From contig OY728147.1 of NCBI GenBank assembly GCA_963277665.1, forward strand, positions 1,261,571,424 through 1,261,635,423: DNA of 64,000 nt, written 5' to 3'. The translations under genes and the position numbers were made by a program. The notes under the pieces were generated by a model that saw only the letters and a program-made list of their open reading frames with translations, was not told the origin of the DNA and ran no database searches. Positions 36,631 through 47,950 of this stretch are shown here, piece by piece (the stretch's first letter is position 1; each line of letters begins with the position of its first letter). The stretch is from Viscum album (Eukaryota > Streptophyta > Magnoliopsida > Santalales > Viscaceae).

Positions 36631-37473
36631 AAGTCCTGAAATTACATAATTCCTTATTTAATTAATTCAACATTTTAATTAAGTATTTTAGGAAACTAAA
36701 TTTTTAAAAAATCTAGAAATTATAAAATTTTCATACATGTAATCAAAACCACAACTATAGGGTTTTTAATCTTAGACCACCAAACTCAATTCGTTGATAA
36801 ACAATAACCCATGGAAATACCCAAAAATTAAGCGGCACAATGATGTAGAATGAGATCTGAATATTAAACCCCTAAACCAAGATTAAATATAATTGAGATC
36901 TCATAAATATGGGTCTAGATCTACAATCATAGATTTAGATATCACCAATTAGATTTACATCTGACCAAATAAGAGATTGATTCACCAAATGAAAGTGATA
37001 AGAATGAGATAAAGATGATAAAATAACTGAGATAGGATTCACTTATCGGTAGAGGTGTGGATCTTCAATAGGGGCTTCTAATCATGAATAAAGGAGATCA
37101 AGAAGGATTCAATTTCTCTTGAAGATCTCCAAAATCATGAAATGTGACAAAGGGTTGAATGGGGATTGATTTTGGATTAATTATGGGGTTTGGGTAATAA
37201 AAAAACTAATTTTCAAGGGATTTTAATTCCCACGCATGGTTTGCTAGGAAGGGGTTCACAGTTTTCCCTAACCATGCTCTTAAACCATAATACTCTTTTA
37301 TATGGGTTCATATTAAATCCTAATAGGATTAATGGTTTGAAAATCATATTTAAGATATGAAATTCCTCTATATCCAGGGTTTCACAGTTATCCGGGCTGG
37401 GGTGCATGGTTTTCCCTAAAAATGTGTCAACCCTTCACAGCCCAGTTTCTTTCATTTTTCACAAATTTCCACC

Positions 37474-37478
37474 CAAAC
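37474..37478. repeat. Target-site duplication of E4, left copy (CAAAC)
   Basis: Directly before TGTAATGACC, the E4 LTR start; an identical CAAAC lies at 47841-47845. Confidence 0.95.
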
Positions 37479-40136
37479 TGTAATGACCTAAAATTTTGAA
37501 TGAATTTTTGTTTCCTAATTTTGTGTGTTATCTTAGTTTATACTCAACAAAACTATTTTCTGTTATTAATTATGTGAGTATAATTAAAATGAGATCGTTG
37601 GGTTTCGACTGTTATATGACTGCTGGTCAATATGACCGTTGGAAACTAAATGTTGCAATTATTGTCTCTAAATACAAGTGGTCTTGGTTAATTAATACAG
37701 AAACAAGATTTGATGGCCTCATCCAGTAGTCTCGGGCCGATCAAAGCCCATATAATAAAACATGGGAAGGAGGTAGCACCATTGGGCTTTCCTCTAGACC
37801 AAACCCAAGACAAACTTCATTGTGTGAAGATGGAGAGGAATCACCTTCAGAAGAAGTTCAAGTTTATAGAAATCACTACTTGGGAAATTTTGATTGAGCC
37901 ACCCTCGGATTCTCTCACATTATCAAATCTTACACTTAGGTCCTATGTTGGGGTTATAAGGGGCTATGTAACGAGACCATAGCTACTTTTTGTAATCCTT
38001 TGAGATAAATAAAATTGTGATTTCTTCCTATGGTTAAGTTTGTGTTTTTTCAGTTGTTCAAATAAATATAGGATGTATATTGATGAATTTTGGAAAAAGG
38101 GGATATTTTAAAATATTTATGTAAACCTTAAATAATTAAGGATATGTAATTATTTTCAAAAAATTGTCTTCTGAAAATGTGTTCAGCAAGAAATTTAGAA
38201 TCTAATAAGATGAACTTAATTTTTTGTGAATAGTAAATTATGAATTGTGATTTTACACTTAGGATTAGTAATGTGACCAAATGGATTATTAATCTCACTT
38301 AAAGAAAGTTTTAATATAATTTAGGCAACTTTATTAAGTAATGTGATTCAATAAAATAGGTAAATGACTATTTCATAAATTATTGGTTAAGTATTAGTTT
38401 TTTTTGGTGAATAGTGTTTTTTATTTAAAAATTAAATTAAAAATATTTAGAAAATTATTTTCATAAAATCGAGATCATTTTTTAAATCAGAGCATTAATA
38501 TTTAGTTAAGGTGAATTTTTGGTATTTTTCTGAGAAAGTTGAATTTTCGGTGAATAGTGAAAATACAGTTTTGAGTTTCGGGTGTTTAATGTCATCATTA
38601 AGGATGTAATAATTATGCAATAATTCTGGTCGACTTACGAATAGTAAGATAAGTTATGAGGTGTCTCAAGTGGCCAATACCATGGTCAAATACCATATCC
38701 AAGCCAATGGTTTTTCTAATACCACTAATGAGGTGTCCCTTAGCCATTAATGACGTTTCCCCTCACTTATTTTATTAATACCAAGTCTTTCCCCAATTAT
38801 TTTCATTTTAAAATACTCCTAAACTTAGATCTGGTATCCTTACCTCCCAAGGAGTCCTCCCGAGGTGACCTCAAGCCTTCCAAGGTCTCGACCTTCAAGC
38901 ATTCAAAGTTACTCTTCAAGGTAAGGGATTTTTTCAGCATCTTCTTTTAAGCCATGACTTCCTTTATATGGTGTCTTCTAGTTTCCATCTCTTTTTATTG
39001 AGGGTATGTTCTTATATGTTATCCTTACTATCCATTTCAGGTATAATTTTTTAGAGACCCTTTCTTCTCTCATCAATTTGTTTTCTGAAACATTAAGTGA
39101 CGTTGTTAGGCTGCCGAATTTTTCGTAAAAGAAATCGCATCTTCTCTTTTTATCATGTTTCCTTTTAATGTGGTGTGTCATTCAAATATCCATACTATGA
39201 TCTTATTCAGTACCCATACGTTATTATTAATTATTTATTATTGGTTAACACTTGTCCCCTCTCTTTTAAATGTTTTCTAAAACCATGTTATATAGCTGTT
39301 ATGCTGCTAAAATTTCATCTCAAAATTTCTATCTCTTTCTCTCAAGAAATTCCCGTGTTTATTTCTGTGAATACCCAGAACTATTTCGTTTCTATGGGTG
39401 TTCATAAATATATAAAGATGATATATTTGATTTTTTAATTGACATACATATAACCCTCACTCCCTTTCCATGAGTTATAAATGATATAATGATCTTATTT
39501 TTTAAGAGCTTTTAAAACGTCACAATTTTTAAATGAAACCCATTTTGTTTATTCTCTATGGGTTATTTAGAAAATGTCTGATTATGATCTATGTGGATCA
39601 CATGTAAGTAAATAAAAATTAAGGGTGTTCCCTGATAGTGCTCTAATTCATTGGGTAAAGATTTAAACTCTAGAGATGACAAGTTTCATGATACCTTGGT
39701 GAATAACCTTGGTAATATTTATGACACCTTGGGGATGGACCTTGGTGATATGTTCATGAATGTATAAATGAAATATTTTAGCCATATAATCAAGTTATGT
39801 TTCAAGTTCTTTTCATTATGATATTCCTATACTTACATTTCTCATATCTTTATGTTGTTATTCATGTTCTTATTTATATCACAAATACACGGATTCCCTT
39901 GTTTACCCTTACTGGGCCTTCTACTCACCCTTTCCTTTGATGTATGTCTCTAGGATATGAAAGGTAGTAGTTGTACTTAGGATGACGTTATTATAAATCC
40001 TTAAAAGTGTATTAGAAGAATTTTTTATGTTTAATTCAAGTTTTATCGTTCCTTATTTCCAATACACAAGACTTTAAAGATCCTCTGTTTGTAAAAAGTA
40101 ATGAAATGTTATGTAATAAAAAGGCAGGTTGTCACA
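37479..40136 (+). repeat. 5' LTR of E4
   Basis: Starts TGTAATGACC and ends TGTCACA, before the primer site. Contains two overlapping stop-free frames (37496-37729 and 37710-37982) also open in the 3' LTR, but their substitution pattern looks neutral. The TATA box seen in the 3' copy is lost here (TTTATTAATA at 38770-38780). Confidence 0.93.
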
Positions 40137-40138
40137 GT

Positions 40139-40150
40139 TGGTATCAAATG
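40139..40150 (+). promoter_or_regulatory. Primer-binding site of E4
   Basis: TGGTATCAAATG two bases after the LTR; 9 of 12 match to the initiator-Met primer site TGGTATCAGAGC. Confidence 0.8.
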
Positions 40151-40643
40151 ATAGTTGAGTTATTTATGGAAATTATGTTATGAAAACTTTACTAAGAACC
40201 CTATAGAAAAGTTTAAATATAGTTAAAACTTCCTTGTATTTTTGTGAGTATTGATTAAGTGGTTTATCAAACAAATACATCCTCATCTGGATACGAGTAG
40301 GTAGAGGTGGCTCAAGCATAGATGTACATAGGGGTAAAACCCAAAAACACCGCTTTGAGATAGACTTGAATGAGAAATGGTGCAAGACAATGGTCCTTAC
40401 TGCACTCTTGGTTACAACACTCTCGGGGGATATGTTTGGTTAATCACAATCTTTTTATGAATCATTCTGAAGGAATTATAGAGTGCAGCTTTTTATCGCA
40501 ACGGGCATTGTCACTGGTTACGACAACCGAAAAGCTTTTTATCGTATGATTTTAATCAAGAAGTTTTAAGACGTAGAATCCTTTATTGTTAAAAGATTTG
40601 TAAATGGAACAAGTTTCTCACTAAGATTTTATTCTTTTAGAAA
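40151..40643 (+). other. E4 untranslated leader
   Basis: About 490 bp between primer site and gag start; no coding signal. The minus-strand open frame 40173-40385 is not supported. Confidence 0.6.
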
Positions 40644-41627
40644 ATGGATGGAAATAGGAGGAACCATGTAAATGGTGACCGTAATGGACCATGCGCTGAC
40701 GGCCCTCTGATGGAAGCTAGAATGGAATCATTTATGCGAATGATGAACCAACTGACCCAAGTTATGAGTTATAACTTGAATCAAATGGAGAAGATGATCT
40801 CTCCATGAAGAGAACAACATTCTGTTGAGTCCTTTATGCACCAACGACCACCAAACTTTACTGGATTGACTAACCCATTGATTTCTGAGCAATGGATCAG
40901 GTCTATAGAGAAGATGTTTTATGTGTTATGTTTTTCAGAGCAAGAGAAGGTCACCCTGGCTGTCTGTTTCTTAGAGGGAGAAGCTGATCAGTGGTGGGAA
41001 CTGATAAAAAACACAAGGCAAAGAGTGGAAGTTGAAGCTATGGAGTGGGAAGAGTTCATAGGGATATTTTTCAGTAAGTATTTCCCTCGTTCCATGAGAA
41101 CAAGAATGGAGAATGTGTTTCTCGAGCTGAAGTAGAAGGAGAATGAATATGTGGGAAGCTACAAGATGAACTTCACAAGGCTTTCACGATATACCTCTAG
41201 CTTTTTCATGGATCCAAATGGTAAGGTTGAAAGATTCTTTGGTGGACTAAGACCTCATCTGCGGAAGAATCTAGCCAACTAAGATTATGATAGCTACGAG
41301 GAGATCATGAGGAGTGTGATGAAAGTTGAGCTTCAGTTTGGTGAGACGTAGTGGTCTCATAAATCCAATGACAAGAATAGATCTATGGATCCCATCTTAG
41401 GGAGGACTTTTGATCAGTGAAGAGGAAGAAATCAAGTGAAACGTCCCACATGTAATAAATATGGGAAGAAGCATTCGGGGAACTACCTGCTCGAAAGTGG
41501 GAAGTGCTAAAAGTGTGGCCAAGATGGCCACATTGCGAGGAATTGTCATAGTGAGGTGAAACCTCAACTTCTAAACACAAATGACAAGGGAATGATGGTG
41601 CAAGCCCTACATGATGTCTAGTGCTAA
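40644..41627 (+). pseudogene. E4 gag, degraded
   Basis: Starts ATGGATGGAAATAGG, like the E2 gag start (MDG). The first stop is TGA at 40806-40808 (codon 55), where E2 has CGA. In the same frame, 40836-41135 gives MHQRPPNFTG, EQWIRSIEKMF, DQWWELIKNTRQR and FSKYFPRSMR, the gag domain, ended by TAG in place of Gln in LELKQ. Beyond it the frame goes on with NFTRLSRYTS and SYEEIMRSVMKVEL, with further stops. The CCHC knuckle at 41505-41546 reads C-stop-KCGQDGHIARNC and is perfect apart from the stop. Gag cannot be translated past codon 54. Confidence 0.9.
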
Positions 41628-42365
41628 ATGTTCAGACAACATGGGAACTTTTCCAATCACTTTCTAAATTTGAGGGCAGTGGAGGGGAACCACCATCAGC
41701 CTCAGCAAAGGCCAACTGATCAAGGCCATGATTTTACTATCACGATAGCTAAATTTGATGCTCTAAATGATGTGGGAGCAGGTAATCATGTTGTCCTCTC
41801 AAAGCTATCAAGTACTTTGTCTGATTCTGGTTCTATGCATTCCTTTATTTCCTCCAAGTTTTCAAGGAATTTAGAATCACCCCTCGAATTTCTAAAAGTA
41901 GAGTTTTTAGTCAAGACTCCTGGTGGGACTATCCAAGCATCGTCAGTGTTTAGAAACACTAGTATTTACTTTAGTGATCACAATTTATCGTGAATCTAGT
42001 AGTCATTTTCATGCTGGAATCCAACATTATACTAGGGATGGACTGGGTCTTAAAGCATAATGCTAAGATCAATTGCATAAGCAAGGAAATAACAATAGTA
42101 TTGAATGGAAAACCTTAAGTTATCTCCCATGGAGAGATATCTAAACCTCATATTTGTCTAAAAGAACCCCCTATATCCTTCTTTATGGAGTTTATCAGTG
42201 AAGAAGAAGAAGGAGATGAGAGTTTGATGAGAGAAAATTTCCCCATTATCCAGGAATAAATTGAAGTATTTCTAGAGGAGTTTCCTGGACCTCCCCAAGA
42301 AATAGAGGTAGAGTTCTCCATCAAACTCGTACCTGGATCTCATCTAATATCAAAGAACCCATAGG
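41628..42365 (+). pseudogene. E4 protease and spacer, degraded
   Basis: The open piece 41628-41993 includes TLSDSGSMHSFIS with the catalytic Asp codon at 41823-41825, and then VEFLVKTPGGT. Next, in shifted frames, are ILGMDWVLKHNAKINC near 42030-42075 and the linker to RT (EFPGPPQEIEVEFSIKLVPG near 42275-42335). Confidence 0.85.
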
Positions 42366-43050
42366 ATGAAATATGTGGAGATGGAGGAATTAAATAAACA
42401 ACTCCAAGATATTTTGGATAAGGGGATTATCCAACGAAGTGTGTCTCCTTGGGGAGCATATTTTCTCCTTGTAAAGAAGAAGGATGGATTGATGCGGCTA
42501 TGCATTGATTATAGAGAATGGAATGGGATCACAGTGAAGAACAAATACCCTCGTCTAAGAATTGATGACTTATTTGAACAACTTCGTGGGGATCAATTCT
42601 TCTCTAAGATTGACCTTCGATCTGGTTATCATCAATTAAGGGTGAAGAAATAAGATATTCCAAAAAACTGTATTCTGATCAAGATATGGGCATTATGATT
42701 TTGTTGTTATTCCCATCAGACTGACTAATGCACCTGCTATTTTTATGCATTTGGTGAATAGAGTATTTAAGGACTACCTTGATAACTTTGTGGTAGTTAT
42801 TATTGATGACATTCTGATATATTCCAAAAGTCTCAGGGAGCATGAAAATCATCTAAGGGTTATCTTGCAACTCTGTGGAAGGGGAGGCTTTTCGGAAAGT
42901 TCAGTAAATGTGATTTCTAGTTACAGAAAGTCACTTTCTTAGGGCACTTTGTAACCAATGAAGGAATCATGGTTAACCCTACAAAGACAAAGGTTTTAGA
43001 GGAGTGGCATCAACCTACAACAATAACTGATATTCGTAGTTTTCTTTGAT
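42366..43050 (+). pseudogene. E4 reverse transcriptase, degraded
   Basis: 42366-42653: [41 protein letters not shown] and [16 protein letters not shown], ended by TAA. Catalytic Asp in KIDLRSG is present. 42745-42942: [29 protein letters not shown], with the Asp pair at 42805-42810, then a frameshift. 43020-43050 reads like RSFL, with a stop in the LGLEGYY segment. Confidence 0.9.
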
Positions 43051-43747
43051 TAGAAGGATTTTAGAGGAGTTTTGTGAAAAACTTTTCACGACTTTTTAAT
43101 CCATTAACCAAGTTAACTCAAAAAGGTGTCAAGTTAATTTGGAAAAAGGAGTGTGAGGAAAGTTTCCAAGAGCTGAAGAAGAGATTGGTTACTGCACCTA
43201 TGTTAACTCTGCCCTCAAGTGGAGAAGGATTCGTTATTTTTAGTGATGCATATCTAAAAGGGCTTGGGTGTGTCCTCATGCAAAATGAAAAGGTCATTGC
43301 TTATGCATCTCGACAGTTGAGGATTCGTGAGTACAATTATCATACGCATGATCTGGAGCTGGATGCAGCCGTTTTTTCTCTGAAGATATGGAGGCACTAT
43401 CTTTATGTTGAGAATTGTGATATATACACAGACTATCAAAGTTTGAAGTATATTTTCACAAAAAAAAGGAATTGAACATGATAAAAAAGATATGGTTATA
43501 ACTTCTTAAATACTATGATTGTTCAATTCATTATCACCTTGGATGAGAAAACAATGTTGCTGATGCATTAATTAGGAAATACCCAGTTGTTCTTTCCATG
43601 ATGAGGATTCAAAAAGATCCTTTGATCAATGACCTAGTAAATCTAGACAAGGGAATTATATGGAATGGGACATCATCAACCCTAACCCAAATGATTTCTC
43701 AAATGTCATTACTATAGAACATCAATAAGGCTCAGAAAGAAGATCCA
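43051..43747 (+). pseudogene. E4 RNase H and linker, degraded
   Basis: 43074-43475 is open and holds [50 protein letters not shown] and [14 protein letters not shown]: three of the four RNase H motifs. A shift at the AAAAAA run near 43460-43467 ends it. VADALSR is reduced to a trace (NVADALIR with a stop near 43555-43575). Confidence 0.88.
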
Positions 43748-45151
43748 TTGTTACAAGATAAGTTTGAGTCTATAAAGGATAGAAAGTTTCCTGAGTTCAA
43801 TATTGATCAAGAAGGTGTACTGAGATTTTGTACAAGACTATATGTTCCATCTATTCCAGAAATAAAGAAGGATCTTATGGATGAAGCTCATATCTCTACT
43901 TTCTCTATACATCCTGGAAGAAAAAAAATGTATAGGGACCTTCGTGATCATTATTGGTGGGATAATTTGAAAAGGGAGATTGTTGACTACACTTCAAGGT
44001 GCCTAGTATGTCAGTAAGTGAAGGAAGAGAGAAAAATTCCTAAAGGGGTATTGCAACCACTACCCATACCAGCATGGAAGTGGGAAAATATCACTATGGA
44101 CTTCATCACTGATCATCTGAGAACTTTCAAAGGAAACAATGCGATATGGGTTATTGTGGACCGTCTCACCAAGAATGCCCATTTTATCTATATCCGGGAA
44201 TATTTCTCTCTTGATAAACTTGCCAAGATTTACGTGAAGGAAGTGGTAAGGATTCATGGAGTTCCACTTTCTATCGTATCTGATTGTGACCCAAGGTTCA
44301 TATCAAAATTCTGGAGAAGTCGTCAACATGCTCTGAGCACTGAATTGAATTTTAGTATGGCCTATCACCCCCAAACTGATGGAAAATCTAAAAGGACTAT
44401 TAAAACACTCGACGAAATGCTGATAATGTTCTCAATGGAATTTAAGGGTGGATGGGATCAACATCTCCCTTTAGTTGAGTTCTATTACAACAAAAGCTTC
44501 CAATCGATCATTCAAATGGCACCCTATGAAGCTCTATATGGGAAGCGATTTAGAACACCTAATTTTTGGGATGAAGCTGGTGAGAGAACGCTTAATGGGA
44601 CTGATCTTGTGCAAGATAAGATAGAAAAAGTCCAAGCCATCCAACAACACATTAAGGCTGCCCAAAGTCGGCAGAAGAGCTATGCCGACAATCGTCGAAG
44701 GGACATGGAGTTTTATGTCGGTGAAAAGTTCATTCTTTGAATTTCACCTTGGAAGAGATTCAGGAGGTTTGGGAAGAAAGGGAAGCTCATCCCTAGGTAC
44801 ATTGGCCCCTATGAAATACTTGATCGCGTGGGAGCAGTGGCCTATCGGCTTTCACATCCTCCAAATCTAGCACAAGTTCATCATGTCTTCCATGTATCCC
44901 TCTTGAGGAAGTAAATATCTGACCCTTCACATGTACTAAACTCAGAGGTGGTACAACTTGAACATGACCTCTCTTATGAGGAGAAACTGATGGAGATCTT
45001 GGATCGTAGAGACAAGGTTCTACGCAACAAGACTACCCACCTTGTTAATGTGTTGTGGAGAAACCACAAATATGAAGAATCCACATGGGAACCAAAGGAG
45101 TCTATGAGGAAGAAGTACCCACACCTTTTCTCCTTAAAGGGGACGAGTTAA
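43748..45151 (+). pseudogene. E4 integrase and chromodomain, degraded
   Basis: 43748-44017: zinc-binding region AHISTFSIHPGRKKMYRDL ... CLVCQ, ended by TAA where E2 has Gln. 44018-44740: core with Asp28 (ITMDF) and Asp89 (VSDCD), but the residue 35 positions on is Lys125 (codon AAA at 44390-44392, in GKSKRT), where the catalytic Glu belongs. After a stop at 44738-44740 come RYIGPYEIL and VHHVFHVSLLRK, another stop, then the chromodomain at 44948-45151 (YEEKLMEILDRRDKVLRNKT, VLWRNH, ESTWE), ending naturally at 45151, 37 bp before the 3' LTR. Confidence 0.92.
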
Positions 45152-45174
45152 AAATTTCGGGGATGAAATTTCTT

Positions 45175-45187
45175 AAGGGGGGAAGAA
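45175..45187 (+). promoter_or_regulatory. Polypurine tract of E4
   Basis: AAGGGGGGAAGAA directly before TGTGACCACC, the 3' LTR start. All 13 bases are purines. Confidence 0.93.
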
Positions 45188-47840
45188 TGTGACCACCCGA
45201 AATTTTGAATGAATTTTTGTTTCCTAATTTTGTGTTTTATTATAGTTTATACTCAACAAAACTATTTTCTTTAATTAATGACATGAGTATAATTAAAATG
45301 AGACTATTGGGTTTCGACTATTATATGACCATTGGTCAATATGATCATTGGAAACTAAATGTTGTGATTGTTGTATCTAAATACATGTGGTCTTGGTTAA
45401 TTAATACAGAAAGAAGATTTGATAGCCTCATCCAGTAGTCTCGGGTTGATCGAAGCCCATCTGATGAAACATGGGAAGGAGTTAGCATCACTGGGCTTTG
45501 CTCTGGTCCAAACCCAAGCCAAACTTCATCGTGTAAAGCTGGAGCGGAATTGCCTTCAGGAGAAGTTCAATCTTATAAAAATCACTACTCGGGCAATGTT
45601 GGTCGATCCACCCTTGAATTCTCTCACCTTAGCACACCTTAAACTTAGGTCCTATGCTGGGGTTATAAGGGGCTATGTAATGAGACCGTAGAAACTTCGT
45701 GAAATCCTTTAAGATAAATAAAATTTTTATTTCTTCATTTGGTTAAGTTTGTGTTTTTTCAGTTGTTAGAATAAATATAGGATGTATATTGATGAATTTG
45801 GGAAAAAGAGGATAATTTAAAATATTTATGTAAACCTTGAATAATTAATGATGTGTAATGATTTTCAAAAAATGGTTTTCAGGAAATGTGTTCGGTAAGA
45901 AATCTAGAATCTAATAAGATCAACTTTATTTTTTTTAATAGTAAATTATGAATAGTGATTTTATGCTTAGGATTAGTAATGTGAGCAAATGGATTAGTAA
46001 TCTCACTTAAAGAAAGTATTAATATAATTTAGGCACCTTGATTAAATAATGTGATTCAATAAAATCTGTAAATGACTATTTCAGAAATTATTGGTTTAGT
46101 ATTGGTTTTTTTGAGTGAATAGTGTTTTATATTTAAAAATTAAATTAAAATTATTTCTAAAATTATTTTCATAAAATGGAGCTCATTTTTGAAATTAGAT
46201 CATCGATATTTGGATAAGGTGAATTTTTGGGATTTTTTTGAGAAAGTTTAATTTTCTGTGAATAATGAAAATACAGTATTGAGTTTTGGGTGTTTAATGA
46301 CATCATTAAAGATGTAATAACTATGCAATAATTTTGGTAGACTTATTAATAGTAATATATGGTATTAGGTGTCCCAATTGGCCAATACCATTTACAAATA
46401 CCATGGTAAAGCCAATGGTTTTTCCAATACCACTGATGAGGTGTCCCTTGGCCATTAATGACGTGTCCCCTCACTTCTCCTATAAATACCAAGCCTTTCC
46501 CTTGTTATTTTCAATTCAAAATCCTCCTCACTGAATTTATAGTCTCCTAACCTCCAAAGGAGTCCTCCCAAGGTTCCCTCAAGCCTCCCAAGGTCTCGAC
46601 CTTCAAGCTTTCTAAGTTACTCTTTAAGGTAAGGTATTCTTTCACCCTCTTCTTTTAAGCCATGACTTCCTTTATATTGTGTCTTCTAGTTTCCATATCT
46701 TTTTTTAGGGTATGTTATATGTTCTACTTAGTGTTAATTTCATGTCTAATTTTTTAGATACCCTTTCTTATCTCATCAATTTGTTTTCTTAAATTTTAAG
46801 TGATGTTGTTAGGCTGCCGAATTTCTCATAAAAGAAATCACATCTTCTCTTTTCTTTCATGTTTCCTTTTCATGTGGTATGTCATTAAAATATCCATACT
46901 ATGATCTTAATCAGTACCCATACTGTATTATGAATTATTTATGAGTGGATTACCCTTTTCCCCTCTCTTTTTAATGTTTTCTAAAATCATTTTATATAGC
47001 TGTTATGCTGTAAAAATTTCGTCTTAAAATTTCTATCTCTTTCTCTCAAGAAATTACCTTATTTATTTATGTGAATACCCAGAACTATTTAGTTTCTATT
47101 CGTATTCATAAATATATAAATATTATATATTTAATTCTGTAATTGACATACACATAACCCTCACTCCTTTTCCAAGGGTTATAAATGATATAATGATCTT
47201 ATTTTTTAAGAGCTTTTAAAACATCACGATTTTGAAATGAAACCCATTTCTTTTATTCAATATGGGTTATTTATGAAATGTTTGATTATGATATATGTGG
47301 ATCACATGTAAGAATATACATATTAAGGGTGCGCCCTGATATCACTCTAATGTATTGGGTAAATATTTAATCTCTAGAGATGAAAAGTTTCACGATACCT
47401 TGGTGAATAACCTTGGTAATTTTTATGACACCTTGGGGATGGACCTTGGTGATATGTTCATGAATGTATAAATGAAATGTTGTAGCCACATATTCAAGTT
47501 ATGATTCAAGTTCTTTTCATTATGATATGCCTATACTTACATTTCTATTTTATTTATGTTGTTATTCAAGTTCTTATTGATATCACAAATACACTGATTC
47601 CCTTATTTACCCTTACTGGGCCTTCTGGTCACCCTTTCCTTTGATGTATGTCTTCAAGATATGAAAGTAAGTAATCGTACTTAGGATGATCTTATGATGA
47701 AGCCTTACAAGTGTATTAGAATGGTATTTTATATTGTATTCAAGTTTTATTGTTCCTGATTTCTAAGAGATTAGACTTTAAAGATCCTCTGTTTGTAAAA
47801 AGTAATGAAATGTTATGTAATAGAAAGGCAGGATGTCACA
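45188..47840 (+). repeat. 3' LTR of E4
   Basis: 2653 bp from TGTGACCACC to TGTCACA; aligned with 37479-40136. Open frames at 45205-45438 and 45419-45691 mirror those of the 5' copy. Confidence 0.93.
46481..46488 (+). promoter_or_regulatory. TATA box of E4 3' LTR
   Basis: TATAAATA in CTTCTCCTATAAATACCAAG, a normal plant TATA context; the start site would be about 30 bp downstream. The aligned 5' LTR site (38770-38780) reads TTTATTAATA, so the 5' promoter has decayed. Confidence 0.6.
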
Positions 47841-47845
47841 CAAAC
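47841..47845. repeat. Target-site duplication of E4, right copy (CAAAC)
   Basis: Identical to 37474-37478, directly after TGTCACA. Confidence 0.95.
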
Positions 47846-47945
47846 ATAGCCCAAGGTAAAACCCAAACTAAGAGTATTCAATACCAAACAAAAGAGTATA
47901 TATAAATGTGCCTGAGGTAACTCTTGAAAATTCCATGATCTTACA
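47846..47945 (-). repeat. 5' LTR of E3, outer 100 bp
   Basis: Resumes the E3 LTR after E4. It parallels 29897-29992 in the other LTR (ACCCCAACATAAAACC against GCCCAAGGTAAAACCC) and ends CTTACA, next to the ATATC duplication. Confidence 0.8.
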
Positions 47946-47950
47946 ATATC
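47946..47950. repeat. Target-site duplication of E3, right copy (ATATC)
   Basis: Identical to 27784-27788. Confidence 0.85.

Larger units (their letters stand above)
35335..37478 (-). repeat. 5' LTR of E3, main part
   Basis: 2144 bp aligned with 27789 onward. The match breaks at CAAAC (37474-37478), where E4 begins, and resumes at 47846. Carries the same internal arrays (36046-36330 and 36360-36630). The minus frame 37213-37407 parallels that of 29594-29896 in the other LTR, but is short and not shared intact. Confidence 0.82.
37479..47840 (+). mobile_element. E4: chromovirus, + strand, inserted in the E3 5' LTR
   Basis: A 10,362 bp element with LTRs of 2658 bp (37479-40136) and 2653 bp (45188-47840), a perfect CAAAC target duplication, a primer site, a polypurine tract, and gag-protease-RT-RNase H-integrase-chromodomain on the plus strand. 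The coding region is close to that of E2 at protein level, but I could not align the LTRs of the two. Over a 273 bp LTR stretch I count 40 differences, so LTR divergence is roughly 10-15%. There are many stops and shifts, and the integrase catalytic Glu is Lys. It is dead. Confidence 0.93.
27789..47945 (-). mobile_element. E3: old chromovirus, - strand, split by E4
   Basis: A 2.2 kb LTR at 27789-29992 aligns with a second at 35335-37478 that continues at 47846-47945 after E4. A perfect ATATC duplication brackets the whole. Inside, read on the minus strand, are gag, protease, RT, RNase H, integrase and chromodomain traces, all with stops. Without E4 and its duplicated target the element is about 9.8 kb. 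The LTRs differ at about one base in five or four over the 150 bp compared, so it is old. The RT box is VDE rather than VDD, and the first integrase Asp is lost. Confidence 0.85.
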
